DNA from: Onchocerca lupi
Taxonomy: Eukaryota; Nematoda; Chromadorea; Rhabditida; Onchocercidae
DNA: 64,000 nucleotides
Reading direction: 5' to 3'
Assembly (NCBI GenBank): GCA_028564675.1
Contig: JAOVVO010000043.1
Location: forward strand, 62,001 to 126,000
Part shown: positions 38,380-51,782 of the stretch, in pieces
Position numbering within the stretch: position 1 is the first letter of the stretch
Layout: the number at the start of each line of letters is the position of its first letter
Program-made: the position numbers and the translations under genes
The notes under the pieces: generated by a model
What the model was told of the DNA's origin: nothing
Database searches by the model: none
The model's input: only the letters and a program-made list of their open reading frames with translations

Positions 38380-41300
38380 GATATAAAGCAAATCAGCATT
38401 AAATTTCAACATAGAAAAAGAAGCGGAGAATTTTCCTGAAATTTTGAAATGAGCACTTTCGAACTAAACTTCTAATGAACTCTCCTCACAAATATGTTTG
38501 GAATTTTTATGTAAAACTTGAAAATTTTTCCAAAAAAAAAATTGCTTTCTACGCTTTAGATTTTATATTTCGGGTGATCATCCATAATTCATTTTCTCTA
38601 AAAGATCAAATTTATTGATTGTGCTAATACGATTTTCAAAGCGGGAAAATGCTTCAGGTATGAATAAAAAATACATTTTACTCTCTATGCCAGCTTTCAA
38701 ATTAGAAACAAAATTTAAGTTGGCATATAATGTATTTTCTATAGATAAATTGGAAAATATCTACTACGTATTTAATGTGATATTAATTGCGGGTAATTAT
38801 TGTGTAACTGTTCATAATGCTCTCCGTGTCATCATTATCTGTGATTTTTTAAAGTGCCTATTTTTTTTCTTATGATTGTATAAAAAATTACTGCCAAAGA
38901 TATTTTTTTTTCTTTCCAAAATTTTTTCATAAATTTTCAAAATGATATGAAATATTTTCCATCACTGAAAAGCTGAACCAAAAAGTAATTAATTCTCTAA
39001 TTCACAATAAAGACGATTCTTATTTGATAACTCATTATCACTTTTTAATCTTCAAGTAACGATAAAATTTCAAAATTATCAATAATCAGATTTGCTTTGG
39101 TTAAGTAACTGCTGAGCAGTATAAAGTGAAAATTTTTATGCATAAAATGAAAAATCATTCAAATGTTGTCAAATACAATATATGAAAACTTCATTTCCTC
39201 TAACTTATCAGAGGAAATCAGCCAAATTTCAAATTGCATTTAATTTTGGATTTTCTTTAATCTCAGATAAAAGTATTTTTTCAAACAGGAAACTCTGATC
39301 TGCAATTTTGAAATTTTTATGAAATTCCGCATTTGAGATTGATGGAAGCAATTTTTTTTTAACATATATGAAGTGAAGCTGCAATCACAGCGGAATTCTT
39401 AATATCTTTTCGTTATATTGAAACATAACAACAATAATAACAAATAATAATAAAGAAGGATAACAACAATAATAATAATAGAAATGATAGTTTCCACTTC
39501 AGTGAAGACAACACTTTCTGGAATTCATGTCGTTTCGCACGACCTGCCATATTAAGGATTGTGAATTATTGTTTTTGTAGTAGTCAAATGATGGACTATT
39601 ATTTACAGTACTGTCTATAATACATTTGATTCACAAATTTGATTGATCAATGAACTGGAATGGCTAATTGATGACGTTGCATTTTATTTTAATTCTTCAC
39701 TCCAAAACTGAAATTATTCCAATTCTTCTATTGAAGTATTAAAAGTAATTCAAGGCTTCAGACATAGTTTCGAGATATATCAAATTCAGGAGAAGTTTTC
39801 GATTAAATTGATATTCTTTATATATTTAAACATAATTTTGATCTGAAATTTTCAATCTAATTGAATCTTGTCAATTTGATTAAATTAATGTATAATTCTA
39901 TGTCATTTTACGAGCAGTTTAGCATTCTGGAAATCACAATCGAAATTTTAATTTTGATTAGACCACATTTCAAGTCTACCTGTTTAAGATTGTGAGCATA
40001 AATGTTTTGATAAAATAATAATTTTACTTTACAAAAAATGTATCCAAAAGATGTTCAATGATCGTTAGCCGAATTTGTTTGTAATGGATAATTTGTTGGT
40101 ATCACCAATGAATATTAATTCTATTTATCTTACTTTATTTTTTGAAATATCATCAATTTCTCATCTGATTCTATCACTTTCTCATGTCTTTAATTGACAG
40201 TTTGATGTGATTCTAATTGATATTTGACCTTGTAAATTGCATTTTTCCTCGTGAAAAAAAAAGTGTTAACAATTCTTAGCTGTGACTTAGAAGACCAAAA
40301 AGACTTTCTATATCATGCTTTGATGAAGTGGAGTATCCTAGCAAATTATTTATCAAGCGTTCATGAAATTGCTGGATCATTTTTTCATATCTTTTCTTAT
40401 CTTCATAGTAGATAAAAATGATTAGCATAAAAATTAATTAGCGTCCTGATAACTGGAAACAGGTTCACATTTATTTTCAAAGGTACTATTGCATTCATTA
40501 GCAAATTTTGAGTACTTTTCAGCTAATGTTTCTTTCCCAGCAAAAAATTACCAACAAATTTTGCGAATTGGATGCTAAATTGAAATGAAATATTAGCATC
40601 ATTTGAATCAATATTTTTCTATCTTTACTCTCCGCCATCATTAAATGCATCCTTGTGGAATAGTGATGCACAAACGGAACTAAACGCTGCTTAATGTAAT
40701 CCATCATCACATTTCCAAGAAATGTAATGATGAATATCTTCATGCACGCATATACTAACAATGCAAATGAGTAATGCAATGCACGCAAGCGCAATAATAA
40801 AATGTGAATGCCTAAGCAATAAATGAAGCGGAAATTGCGAATTAATCATGGACAGACAAAATAAAATTCGTTGCAATTAAGAGAACTGCTTGTTGGCCGA
40901 TTGATAAACAAACTTTTACGGTAAATATCAATGAGTGCACGTTCACTATTCATATGATGGAAGATAAGCTTTTTAATCTACGATCTTTTGATATTTCACT
41001 CGCAATTAATCCAAAAAATCAGCCGATTTCAAATTTCAAACTTGCCTGAATTTCAAACTTGTATGAACAAAATTTGAATGAAAATTTGCACTGAGTAAAA
41101 TTAAGAATATCACTGGTATTCATTTATTGATATAAACAATAAAATGTCAACTTGAATAGATTTTATCATAAAAAAATTTTAAATAATTTATAAATCCATC
41201 AAATAAATCAATTTTATTGTATGTAGAATATTTTGTATTGTCATTTTTGAAAAATTAATGACATTCGTTGTCCTCTATTCTTTTAAGTATAAGATAATAC

Positions 41301-42014
41301 AAATTTCCAAGAAAGAATCTGATTTATTTACAAACAAGAATCTGTTGCAGTGTAGCAAATTCTTGGCATAAAAGTTTTGCATAAAATTCAAAGTTTCAAA
41401 AAGAAAAAAACGATAGCTTAGACATGTTTGCTTCAATCGCTATAAAAATCATAAAAGACAGAAGAAATTTCTAATTTTTAATTTAGTGTGGTGAAAGCTT
41501 TTAATAAAATTGTGTGTTATAAGAATTTGCGTTGAAAGAAATGAAAAGCGTGAAAAGACTTCAAATAAATAAAAAAGAAAGCTCGGTAGGAAAAAATGAG
41601 AAATAATTATATAATAAACTTTCATGCTGAACCTCCTGACTTAAACTCTAAGTCGATACAAAAAATATTTGAGACTCAATTCAGAGATTTTTAAAAAAAT
41701 AACATCTTCGAAATGTATCTCTCCAAAAACCGAATAATATGAATCGAATTTGATTCTTGACATGCTTTTTGTACTGGAATCTTCCAAGCTGATAAATAAA
41801 AAATATAATTATTAAAATGCTTAGCAAAATCTTCCTTTTTGTTTTCTAACTAACAATGTTTATCAGATAATTCACAAAATACTTCTGAAAGGTCTAAGTC
41901 TTAAAAGGATATATTTTTAGATTGACTTATAATATTAAAATGATTGGTTGAAAACAATAAATTATATGATAAATTTTGAATTCCGGTATTCTGATAATAA
42001 ATTTAGGCAACAAG
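38380..42014. other. Intergenic region between convergent eff-1 and globin genes
   Basis: 3.6 kb with no supportable gene. It must hold both 3' UTRs. Candidate poly(A) signals for eff-1 include AATAAA near 38661 and near 39007. A simple AAT/AAC-rich repeat lies at about 39424-39482. Frames at 38615-38875 and 40519-40876 show no family likeness. Confidence 0.5.
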
Positions 42015-43850
42015 TCATCCAACGTTCATGCGTCTACGACCACTTATTTCTTCCTGTAATCGCTTTTTATATCCATCACGCATAAAACTGACAAAGAAGG
42101 AACAAAATTTTTCGCAAACTATCGCAACTTCTCGCTGATTTCGTTCCGAATGTGTATCGATGATAATTTGAATCAAATTACCCTGCAAAATAAGGTATGT
42201 CATATTTTGACATCTCTCTTTCTCTTAATGACTAATATTTTCAAAAACAAGATTATTATTATTATTTAATAATAATAATCTTATTATTATTATTATTTAG
42301 ATTATTATTATTATATTAAGATTATTATTATTATTTTAATGATGAAATTGTAGATGAAAAATTAATCAAAAGATGCGTACCAAATGATAAATTGACTAAA
42401 GAAGTAAAAAAAAAAAAAAAAAAAAGAGAGAAAAATAAAGAGTGAAATGCGATTTTTTCGGAGATGACAGTGCTTTTATCGATGTTTAGGACAGTTCTAT
42501 GATAACAATTCTTACCAGAAAAATGTCCCAGAAATTCATATGGAAGTTTTCAATAAGTAAATGCCTGGCACCAAGTTTGCGGCACGCCTCTGCTACCTAA
42601 ACATTTGTTAATGAGTAGAAGGATGTGATAGTTGAAATTATTTTAATTTGAATATTATTTGCATATTAATCTTAAAATAAACGAATTTCCGTAATTTTAT
42701 CGGCATTCGTTTAATCATTTCCAGAATTTAGATCTTTGGGAATGTGGGAAAAACTATTGTTAATACATTTATCATTCACCAGTGGAACAAGGAAATATTC
42801 CAATCTATTTCGAAAAGTTTGCAAATTGACAATTAATTTTCTTTTGAATTCGAATTCTCGAAGTGTGATCTACTTGTTGATTAGTCGACGAAAAATCACA
42901 AAAAAGTAAACATAAAACTTAATTAAAAATAAGGATATTAAAAAAAGTATGCTGAAATCTTTCGAAAATCATAACTCTCAAAGGCTTTGTTTAGCAGTTA
43001 CTTAAACTGTTTTTTTTTTTTTTTTATTTAAAATTGTATCATTTTATTCTTAAGGAGACTGAGATTTCTATCACAAATATATGGTATATATGTTATCTAA
43101 AATAACAATTTTCTCCAGCTTCTGTTATTCACAAAAAACTTTCGAAATTGGCTTATCTTATCATCATTGCAACGAAATTCGACAATAAGTTTATCGACAA
43201 AATTTTCAATAAAAGGCGATAGTGAAAGGAATTTTTCATTAGTTTCTGGTTCTTCATCTTCTCGTAGACCTGTTGCTTTCTGCAAAACAAACGATTGCAA
43301 TTTGTTTCATCATAAAGTATTTTAATTCGAGAAAAAGTAAGTTTCTTACTTATTCTCGTATTAAAGTAGTTCATGAACCAGTCGAATTAGATTTGAACCA
43401 AATAGTAATATTATTATTGCATTCTATTATTTTGATTTTTTGCATTGTCGATAAATTTAATTAAAGCATTATAATTTCTAAAGTTATTTTGTTGTTTAAA
43501 CTTTTTTAAAATTTCTGAAAAAACCAGAAAACGAACTCTGATATTGACACTCATTTGTGCTGATTTTATCCAAGCTCTTAGGAACATATTAGGAGTTGTT
43601 TCTTTCAGACTGAAATGGAATTTCAATACAAAATGAAGAAAAATCGAATCGAAGCTCAAATGACGCATTAGTTATTAGCGTCAAATTTAAAACTGACAAA
43701 ACAAGTTTCTAATTTTTTTTTTTGATAATTTTTTTAAGCAACAATTCTTGAAATGCTTGTTTTCTGAAACTCCATGAAGCTTACTTGGGCCAGGTTTTCA
43801 CCAACAGCTTTTTCTCTTCTTTTGTCAATGCTTCCACGTCTTGCAAGCTG
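42015..43850 (-). CDS. Globin-family protein (5' end unresolved)
   Basis: Five exons on the minus strand: 43785-43850, 43537-43609, 43133-43279, 42516-42596, 42015-42182, phases matching. About 177 residues are visible and the 5' exon(s) are missing. The first visible exon has the globin A helix (LTKEEKKLLVKTWP). Later come FIENFVDKLIVEF (E-helix region) and ACRKLGARH, whose His is at the place of the proximal haem ligand F8. NFWDIF and a long GH-region helix ending FVSFMRDGYKK follow. The tail SGRRRMNVG is basic. Nematodes have many divergent globins, often neuronal or membrane-linked, and I cannot assign the glb number. The distal residue is not clear. The 43785-43850 exon needs an upstream donor in phase 2. 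An open stretch at about 43930-44010 gives only phase 0 or 1. The 43537 donor (GTTCGT) and 43133 donor (GTGAAT) are weak. Confidence 0.75.
42250..42337. repeat. ATT/AAT trinucleotide repeat with self-complementary arms
   Basis: GATTATTATTATTA is followed by its complement AATAATAATAATC and then further ATT runs. It lies in the last intron of the globin gene and could form a hairpin. Confidence 0.85.
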
Positions 43851-45591
43851 CTGGAGACAAAAAGTGAAAATAAGCCATTTCGAATAGTGCGAAAAATTCT
43901 AATACACATCCTTCTATTTTTATTTCTCCGGAAGAATTCAAATCTTTCTCTTCAATGAATTCGCAGATTTCGAAATTTTTTAATTTAGGCTTGAAACAAA
44001 ATTCTGGAAACCTAAAAAATTAAAGAGAAAAAAATTATCTATAAAGCAAAATTCTACATATTAAAGACCCTGAAGTGTTTTAGATTGTTTTTTTTTTTTT
44101 TTTTTAAATAGCAGATATTCTTAATTGTTTAGAATCAAAGTGATGTCAAGAGCAATAGTCTCAATAAATATCTTTTCTGTGCTAAATTTTCTGGAATTAA
44201 AGGAAAAAATGAAAAAAGTAGGAAGAAAAAAAGGAAAAACTTAAAATCGAAGATTTATTTCCTATGTTCTCCTTTTCATCTCTTTTCTATTATTTTTTTT
44301 TTCTTTTTTTAAATAGTGGGATTTGCATTATGCAAATGAATTCGTTGAATCCTGTTCAAGAAAGATAGAAGGATTCGCTGATGGAGGAGAGAAAAAATCA
44401 AGAAATGTGACATAGAAACTAATTTAGTCAAAATATCTGAAATTTTTTCGCCGATGTCATTGAACAAGATAAATGATAAAGATTCACGTTGCATTTCACG
44501 CATTAGAAGAGCTTCAAAGGGAGTGAAAGATTCATTTCGTTAAAATAATACTTGATGATGATATTTGCATTAGTAACTCAGCTATTACTCTTTATAATTC
44601 CATCCTCCAACATTTTCAAATCAGAAAAAACATTGCCTCCCCCAAATTATTTTCTTTATTTCTGAATATCCTGAAATATAAAATGAAATTAACAGCACTT
44701 AAAATTTGTGATATTCTTTAACTGATTTCATAAGCAACAAAAGCCTTATTTTTTTTTTCAGGTGACATTTCTAGGATTCATTGTTATTCCGAATGATTAA
44801 TTCAGAATTCAGTTAAACAAAATTTTTTTCTTTCAAAGAAAGAATAATTTTTGAATTCAAAACTTTAAAAAAAGAATGAATATAATAAACAAAGCAATGG
44901 ACAACTAGGAACATGCAATGATTGAGAGAATGGAAATGAGTGCAAAGCAATTTCCAATTTCTCGCATACTCATATTCCTTGGGGTGGATGGAATTTATTT
45001 TCATTCATGTTTCAGAAGGAGTCAGCTGACAGAATTGATAGAAATGAAATAAAAATATATCTGAATTTCTATATCAATTAGAGCTAAATTCTATAGATAA
45101 ATTTACGCCTCTAGCAGCAAATAATTTTCTCAGCGTAAATTAATGTTTTTTTAAACTTCTGGTAATGACAATTGCGGTAAATATTCAAGAATACATTATT
45201 AACTTCAGGAATAAAATTTAATAATTTAATTCTCGTTTTTGACGATAGGATAGAGTTGTTATTATTCTGGCTCATGCTAAACATGCCGCTAACGAGTGTC
45301 AAGCATTTTGAAACTAAATGTTCTATCCTATTGTCTAATCGATAACTAATTAAACAAGCGTGTATGGCTTTTACAATGATGGCCAAGATAAATTTTGACG
45401 AAAGTTATGCAACATTATCTCGAGAAATGAAACAAGAAGTGAATCGCTGATCTTACCTAAGACAATCAACTCTTCAAAACAATGGTCTAGACATTTCGTT
45501 TCCGTCCTTTTTTCGATCTCTTCTGCTTTTGTTATTATTAAATTTGTGCCCTGTCATACTCATTCATATCTAATCATTCCAACAATAAAAA

Positions 45592-45630
45592 AAAAATATT
45601 TTCCAGCTTCAAAAAATATTTTCCAGCTTC
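45592..45630. repeat. Duplicated 19-mer
   Basis: AAAATATTTTCCAGCTTC occurs twice head to tail, followed by long A-rich runs at about 45728-45775. Confidence 0.8.
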
Positions 45631-47849
45631 AGAATTTTTTCAAATTCTCTTTGAGTTAAAAAAGGTTTCGCAATAGAAAAAAACTCGTGTTATCGACTTT
45701 AACTGCCATCGAAATATTTCGTTAAAATAAAAAAAAAAAAAGAAAAAAAAAATAAAAAAAAGAAAAAAAAATTCTTTACATGAATCAGAAATACTGCAGA
45801 AAAATGAGTATTTCAAGAATATTTCTTTTAAAATGAGATATAATATTCACATATGTTTTATGCTTTTGTTTTTGAGATATAATGTTCATATATATCTATC
45901 TTGTAAAATGAGGTATAATATCAGTATTTAAAATAAATCAATAGTTAATTTAATATTTGACTTAAAATAAATATATTAAACTAAAGGCATATTTTCTTCA
46001 AATGAAACTAAATGTATTGTTCGTGTTCTCGTTAGAAATATTTGATTAACAGTTTTCTAATGCTGTTAATTCAGATTAGACATAGTTGAAAATTTACAGT
46101 TCGATATTATCTATTCTTCAAGCATCCCAACGAATAAAAAGCAGTAGCAGTATTAAAAATCTACGGCCTTATCACTAAAGAAACATGCTCGGATCAAAGA
46201 ATCTAAATGCTTACCAATGGTGAAGATTTTAGAGCAGAAAAATTTAGACAATTTCCTAAATCTCAGAAACTTGAGATGAAAAATTGATAATTAAAAAATA
46301 AATTTGTTTGGTGGTCACTTATGGACCATACATATTCACAAGAGAGAAAATTTTCATTTTATTTTCACAGAGCAATAAACTTTTCTTTGAAGTAGCTATG
46401 TTACCAAGTGATTACCACAAATAAAAACTATTATTAAAATTAAAAAAGGCAAGCAACGAGTATTTTATTTCGCAATACTTTATTTAAATAGAGTATATGA
46501 AAAAAGCTTAATTTAGCGTTACCATATGTAAATTTTAGATAGTCTACTGGGACAAAAAAAGAAACTGGGTGGAACAGAGAATTGAATATTTAATTCACCA
46601 CTGCCATCTGTATAGCCAAAGTAATTTCAACCATTATTGTAAAATAATCGGACTTTTTTAAAATGCAATTTGTGATCAGTTTTAGTTTTCAATATAGTTC
46701 GAGCTTATAGGACTAGCTCAATTTTCGATTTGGATTGTTATTTCAGATATATTTCAATTTCAACGATTAGACCAAAATTGATCCTTCGGTCCAAATTTAT
46801 GAATCCTGAGATATCAAAATGCTAAGCTAATAAAGACAAGGAATAATATGCCTAATTCGTTTGAACTAATAAATCAAAGAGATGAGCAATTGAACTTAAA
46901 AAGAAAAACGAAGTAAAGGCCGATGAACAATGAACTTAAAAACAGGGGGTAAGAAACTAAATTATGAACTTAAAAACAAGAGATGAGAGATTGGATCCAT
47001 CAAAAATATTATAATTAAAAAGTATGTCACTAATGTATAGTCCTAATTGTTCAAACACAAAAGGAGTTACTTGATTAGAATATTGATTTCCGAGGAACTA
47101 ATTTTTTTTAGTTGCGACTTTGATAAGTTTTTCAAATTCCCTTCAGTTGTTTAAAAATAAAGAATAAGTAGTAAAAAATTTGGATGATAATATTATTTTT
47201 CAGTAATGGCAAGTTGAAGTTAAATTTGATGTATTAGCATCTTAAAGCAATGGAAATAATAAACGGATGATAAGTTGATGCTGTAGAACTTGACTAAGTT
47301 GATCAACATCTGAACATTCCAGAAAAATTCTTTTGCTCTGCCTGACTTTAATACTAAATTAGACTACTAAACTGCTTCCGTTAATTCCTGCTTAATTTAA
47401 TCATCGAAATTTGATAAGTGATTTCAGTGATTTAAGATGCAGAACATTTCTGTTTCAAACAAATGCTATGACTAATGCTGAAAATGCCAGGCACAAAAAG
47501 CGGATTTATAATCCGCTCTTATTTTTATTTCTTTCCATTTGCATAAGAGATGAATCGGACAGAGGGCCAACAGTTGCTTGTTTCAAACTATTTCACCACA
47601 AAATTCACATCTCACACCAACGCGACATGGCAACAGTCTGGAGTTCAAAGCGATGCAGCAGTCGCAACAACGCTACAATTCAACAGTGTTCTTCTCTACG
47701 AGCGATAAAAGAAAGAATAATCCAGAATTCATTCCCGGGATATTCTCTAGTAATTACTTGTAACATTAAACGAAGAATCACTATTGCGTGAATTTAATTT
47801 CAAACAAAAAAAAAAATTCTTCATTGATTCTTTCTTATTGATACTGGGA

Positions 47850-48060
47850 AGAGTAGTGTCATGGCTTAGTGGTGCAATTCTTCGTGTTGGGTAGTAAGCC
47901 AGAGTTCGGCTTCAAGATGTGTTAGTTGATGGAAGTTCAGTGATGATCGCTTTTAACCACCAAGATCTATGAGTTTGATCGTGATTTGAATTTGATAACG
48001 TGCATCACCATCTGAGAGCTTCTGTGCAACTATTTTGTAAAACTTGAAAGTAACGGATTC
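47850..48060 (+). mobile_element. Possible tRNA-derived SINE-like segment
   Basis: TGGCTTAGTGG at about 47864 matches the RNA polymerase III A box, and GAGTTCGGCTTC about 40 bp later resembles the B box. The spacing is that of a tRNA. No cloverleaf with paired acceptor ends is visible, so it is not an intact tRNA gene. The following 130 bp would be the body. No poly-A tail or target-site duplication was identified. Confidence 0.3.
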
Positions 48061-49261
48061 AGAAATTTGGAAGGGATGAGGAAAATTACAATTTATCTGT
48101 ATTGAGAAATAGATGGAAACTTAAATGCTGCGCTAAAATTAAATTCGAAATATAATACCATGTTAATAATTATTTCTATACTAGATTTCGATCACTTATT
48201 TTTCTCATATTAATAATTATTTTCATATTAACTTTTGGTCATTGATTAAAATTACTCCATCATCTCAATTAATGGCCAGAAGTTTTCGTCCTATGAGGGT
48301 TATTTCTCTTCAACCCTAAGGATTTCCTAATTTGCATAATTTTATTATAACGATGATTTGGATTCTACAAAATTAGCAAAAAAAAAAAGATTTCTACTTG
48401 GATTTCTATCGGTCTTCATTAATGATCAATGAAATATTCATTGCTTCACGTTCCTTTCAGGCATTTTATATTTCCATTAGAAGTATTTCTACATTTCTCG
48501 GGAGCAATGATCAGATTCACGATCTCATTAACCACTCAATCACATTTTTGTCTTTTTATGCAACATGAAATCAATTTTTTTGATGTACAATGACGTGACA
48601 TTCTTCAACATCGTTCGACTTTTTAAAGGCTGCTACTTTTGTCGAAAAGTCTCGAAAAATCGACGAGCAGACAAACGAGAGTGAAATATTCGTCGATGAA
48701 ATGATGGAAGTTAGAAATACATCGGTCCGAACATTCCGTCCCATCGCCATCGTTGACATATGTGCAAATCTTTAATCAGAAATTACAAACTCACAAACGC
48801 ATACACATGCACACATATTAATCTTCGTATTGCTTGCGGTGACATTTCATAAAATTAATGAAATTTCCCTTCTTGTGTGATTTTATTTTTGGGTTCCATT
48901 CTCCGATTTCAAGCAATCTGAACTTTTCCAAATAACCATTTACAATTTAATCAAGTCTTTTTTGGATGTGAAGTTAATAATTATTCTCAAGTAATTGTTT
49001 CAATCGTTTGGTGCTTTTATATACAGATTTGTTAATTTAGGCTTGAATTCAGACATTCAGATTTTGTTTAGACTCTCGTACGGAATTATAACTTTTAAAT
49101 GAGATATTTCAATCACTGAAATCAAAATTTACTACTAGCGCTGAAACCAAAGTTCACTGGAATATTACGTAGAATGCCGACCTAACCGCTTTTCATTTTT
49201 CCATTCAACATAAAATTGGAACTGTCATCTAAGCGACTTTCGCTGTCTTTTCTTGTCCTTA

Positions 49262-49392
49262 TTATCTGTATGTGGGTGTATGTGTATACATGTGTGTATG
49301 TGTGTGAGTGCGTGTTTGTGTGTGGTTATGTGTATGCATGTCTGTGTCTGTACATGCATATGTGTGTATGTGGGTGTGCCTGTGTGGGTGCA
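49262..49392. repeat. TG/TATG microsatellite, about 125 bp
   Basis: Interrupted GTGTATGTGTG run, like the one at 28.1 kb but longer. It makes spurious Cys/Val frames on the plus strand and His/Thr frames on the minus strand. Confidence 0.9.
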
Positions 49393-49744
49393 CTTCCCTC
49401 TTCGATTTATCACCAACAACAAATTTTGGGGGAAATTCGAGGGTGGAGGAGGCGTTGGCTTGTTGTTAGATCGATTAATACCGATTTATTCCTTCTACTT
49501 TACATTTTGACCTATTTGCAGGAAAATTCGGTCTTGACCCCATGCTCAACCTGGCTGACAGCTTACCAGTTTCTTTTCTTCTTCAAAACTTCCATTTTCC
49601 AAAATTAAGATTTTAGCCATCTGTCCAACATCCACGCTGCATTCCTTATTCGCTTTGCATGCCTTTCTTGTCGTGTTTTCTTATAATTTGCGAGTAATCA
49701 ATCAATCCATCAGTTCCATCAGTTTGTTAGTTGCACTGTCAGAC

Positions 49745-49766
49745 TGCATGCATGCATGCATGCATG
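49745..49766. repeat. (GCAT)n microsatellite
   Basis: Five consecutive GCAT units, self-complementary, just upstream of the cyclophilin gene. Confidence 0.9.
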
Positions 49767-50119
49767 TATAGTAATTTCCACATCATTCTATAACTTTTTT
49801 GAATGGCTGGAATCGTTACAATGAACTGATTTTATTCTCTTTTAGCAAAGGGTGAAAATGACTTTTTTTTAAATTTAAGTTATAAATAATTTAGATTATT
49901 TTATAATCTTTCATTTAGTAATTTCCATTATCTTATTTCATCAATAAGTAACACATAAATGAATCTATTCATCGATGGTGAGGGTAAGAAAGAAACTTTA
50001 AAATATTCCCTCTATTTACTATATAAATTTACATATCTATTCATTTGTTGATAAAAATATTCCGTTTTAAATTATGGCCGTATATATTAATGCTTTTTCT
50101 TGTAATATTAACTTTTCAG

Positions 50120-50137
50120 TGAATTATTTCAGGAATT
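50120..50137 (+). promoter_or_regulatory. Likely trans-splice acceptor of the cyclophilin gene
   Basis: AATTATTTCAG ends at 50132, six bases before the ATG at 50138. A strong acceptor this close to the start codon is the usual sign of SL1 addition in nematodes. Confidence 0.55.
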
Positions 50138-51123
50138 ATGGGACTCATCCAGGCAATATCTATTATATTTGTCATTTTTTATTGCTCTGCTAATGGTAAA
50201 GAAACGGCAACAGTTACTAAGAAAGTTTATATGGATATTGCTATCGGTGGTAATAAGGTTTGTATTGTTTACCTTTTTATTTACTAATCGAGTGTTTTAC
50301 TGGACCTCATTCTAATTAGTAAACCTTCTTGATTGAAAGTAATTATCCTGTCTATATTCATGAGTGTATATTTTTCAAAGTTTTTTGAGATTTTTTCAAT
50401 AAAGCAAATTTTTGCATATCTTTAGATCGGAAGAATAGAAATAGGTCTATTTGGTAATGATGTGCCAAAAACGGCAGAAAACTTTCGTGCATTGGCTACT
50501 GGTGAAAAAGGTTTTGGCTACAAAGGATCCAAATTTCATCGTGTAATCAAAGATTTCATGATACAAGGTAAATTTTGTGCTTTGTTTTCCAGACACAGTA
50601 AGGTAATTTTCTTTTTTTTTTTTTTTTTTTGGATTTAAAATAGAAGAAATCTTACGTCATTCAAAAAATTTTTTGATCTAGGTGGTGATTTTACGAAAGG
50701 AGATGGGACTGGCGGTAAAAGTATTTATGGTGATCGTTTTGAGGATGAAAATTTCGGATTGAAGCATTACGGTGCTGGTTGGTTGAGTATGGCCAATGCA
50801 GGAAAAGACACCAATGGATCACAATTCTTCATAACTACGGTTAATTTATGAGATAGCTTGTGAAATCGCAGCTGAAATTTAGTTCATGCAGGAATAGATT
50901 GGAAATGTTATAGTGACTCCCGTAGTTTCAGGTGAAAACATCATGGCTGGATGGTCGTCATGTTGTGTTTGGAAAAGTTTTATCAGGCATGGATGTTGTT
51001 AAAAAAATCGAGCAAACTGCAACGCATCCAGGAGATCGTCCGAAACAGGATGTTGAAATTGTAGACTGCGGTGAATTGCCTGTAAACGCTCCATTTGATA
51101 CACCGAAAGAAGCCGTAGCGTAA
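50138..51123 (+). CDS. Cyclophilin B-type peptidyl-prolyl isomerase, secretory pathway
   Basis: Four exons: 50138-50257, 50426-50567, 50682-50839, 50932-51123, phases matching, 203 aa. A cleavable signal peptide is evident (MGLIQAISIIFVIFYCSANG). The PPIase domain covers residues about 28-190 with FHRVI (catalytic Arg79), MIQGGDFT (Gln87), GSQFFITT and TSWLDGRHVVFG (Trp145, the cyclosporin-contact Trp). It catalyses cis-trans isomerisation of X-Pro bonds and helps fold secreted proteins such as collagens in the ER. The closest C. elegans types are CYN-5 and CYN-6, and I cannot choose between them. The C-terminus ends KEAVA, with no KDEL-like signal. As in mammalian cyclophilin B, retention would depend on other contacts, or the protein may be secreted. 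Confidence 0.92.
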
Positions 51124-51302
51124 AAAAATGATTAAAAGTAAATTAATTCCAAAAGCAAGATGCTTGGGAAAACTGTAAATCTTGTTAAGAATGCTGAATT
51201 CGTGTTAGTGCATAAATCAATGCGAATAAGGATGAAATTCAATTTTAATTGGTAAAATTTAGAAGCAAAAATTTACTTTTTGGAAAACTTTCTCATATTA
51301 TC

Positions 51303-51352
51303 AACACGATTTCAACATTCATTTGTTAACACGATTTTAACATTCATTTGGT
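51303..51352. repeat. 25-bp direct repeat
   Basis: AACACGATTTCAACATTC at 51303 is repeated with one change at 51328, each followed by ATTTG. Confidence 0.8.
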
Positions 51353-51776
51353 CCATTCTGTTATTAAATATTTCTAGGTATCTTTACTAGAGAGAAATTA
51401 TTTTTTTTTTCTTTTGAGTGAGAAAATGCAGCAAATTAGTTTAATAAATTTCGAAATTCATAAATCACTTTGTAATTGGATAAATGAGTTTCGTTGTTAC
51501 ATTAATGAAATGTATTAGAAGATATTACGAAAATGATGATATATATTGTTATTGATGAAAATAATTTATTTTCAATATCACAATTTACAAATATAAGAAG
51601 CTACGGTAATATTAGTATGATGATTTTTGTCATGTGAAAATTAAAGACTCCCATTTCTTAAGTTCCCATAATATTTTATTTTAAATTTCGAATCCTGGAA
51701 GATTATATGACTGTGTTGAAAATTTTTTAAATTAAAGTCTTACATTTCAAAACAGAGCTGTATAGTTTGTTGCAAC

Positions 51777-51782
51777 AATAAA
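51777..51782 (+). promoter_or_regulatory. Candidate poly(A) signal of the cyclophilin gene
   Basis: AATAAA about 650 bp past the stop. Closer non-canonical signals cannot be excluded. Confidence 0.3.

Larger units (their letters stand above)
43851..50137. other. Long region without a firm gene between globin and cyclophilin
   Basis: 6.3 kb. The missing first exon(s) of the globin gene should lie in its left part. A duplicated 19-mer lies at 45592-45630. A less AT-rich patch at 47450-47790 is open in all three plus frames (the longest frame begins at 47411, 126 codons) but shows no family likeness. A tRNA-like segment lies at about 47855-47925, and TG and GCAT microsatellites lie near 49.3 and 49.75 kb. 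Nothing else is recognised. Confidence 0.45.

Noticed and set aside
48571..48759. 62-codon minus frame beginning MSTMAMGRN
   Set aside because: The composition is plausible, but there is no partner exon in a fitting phase for the globin gene and no family likeness.
49216..49608. 130-codon frame with Cys/Val/Met repeats
   Set aside because: It is a translation of the TG microsatellite, and frames also appear on the opposite strand.
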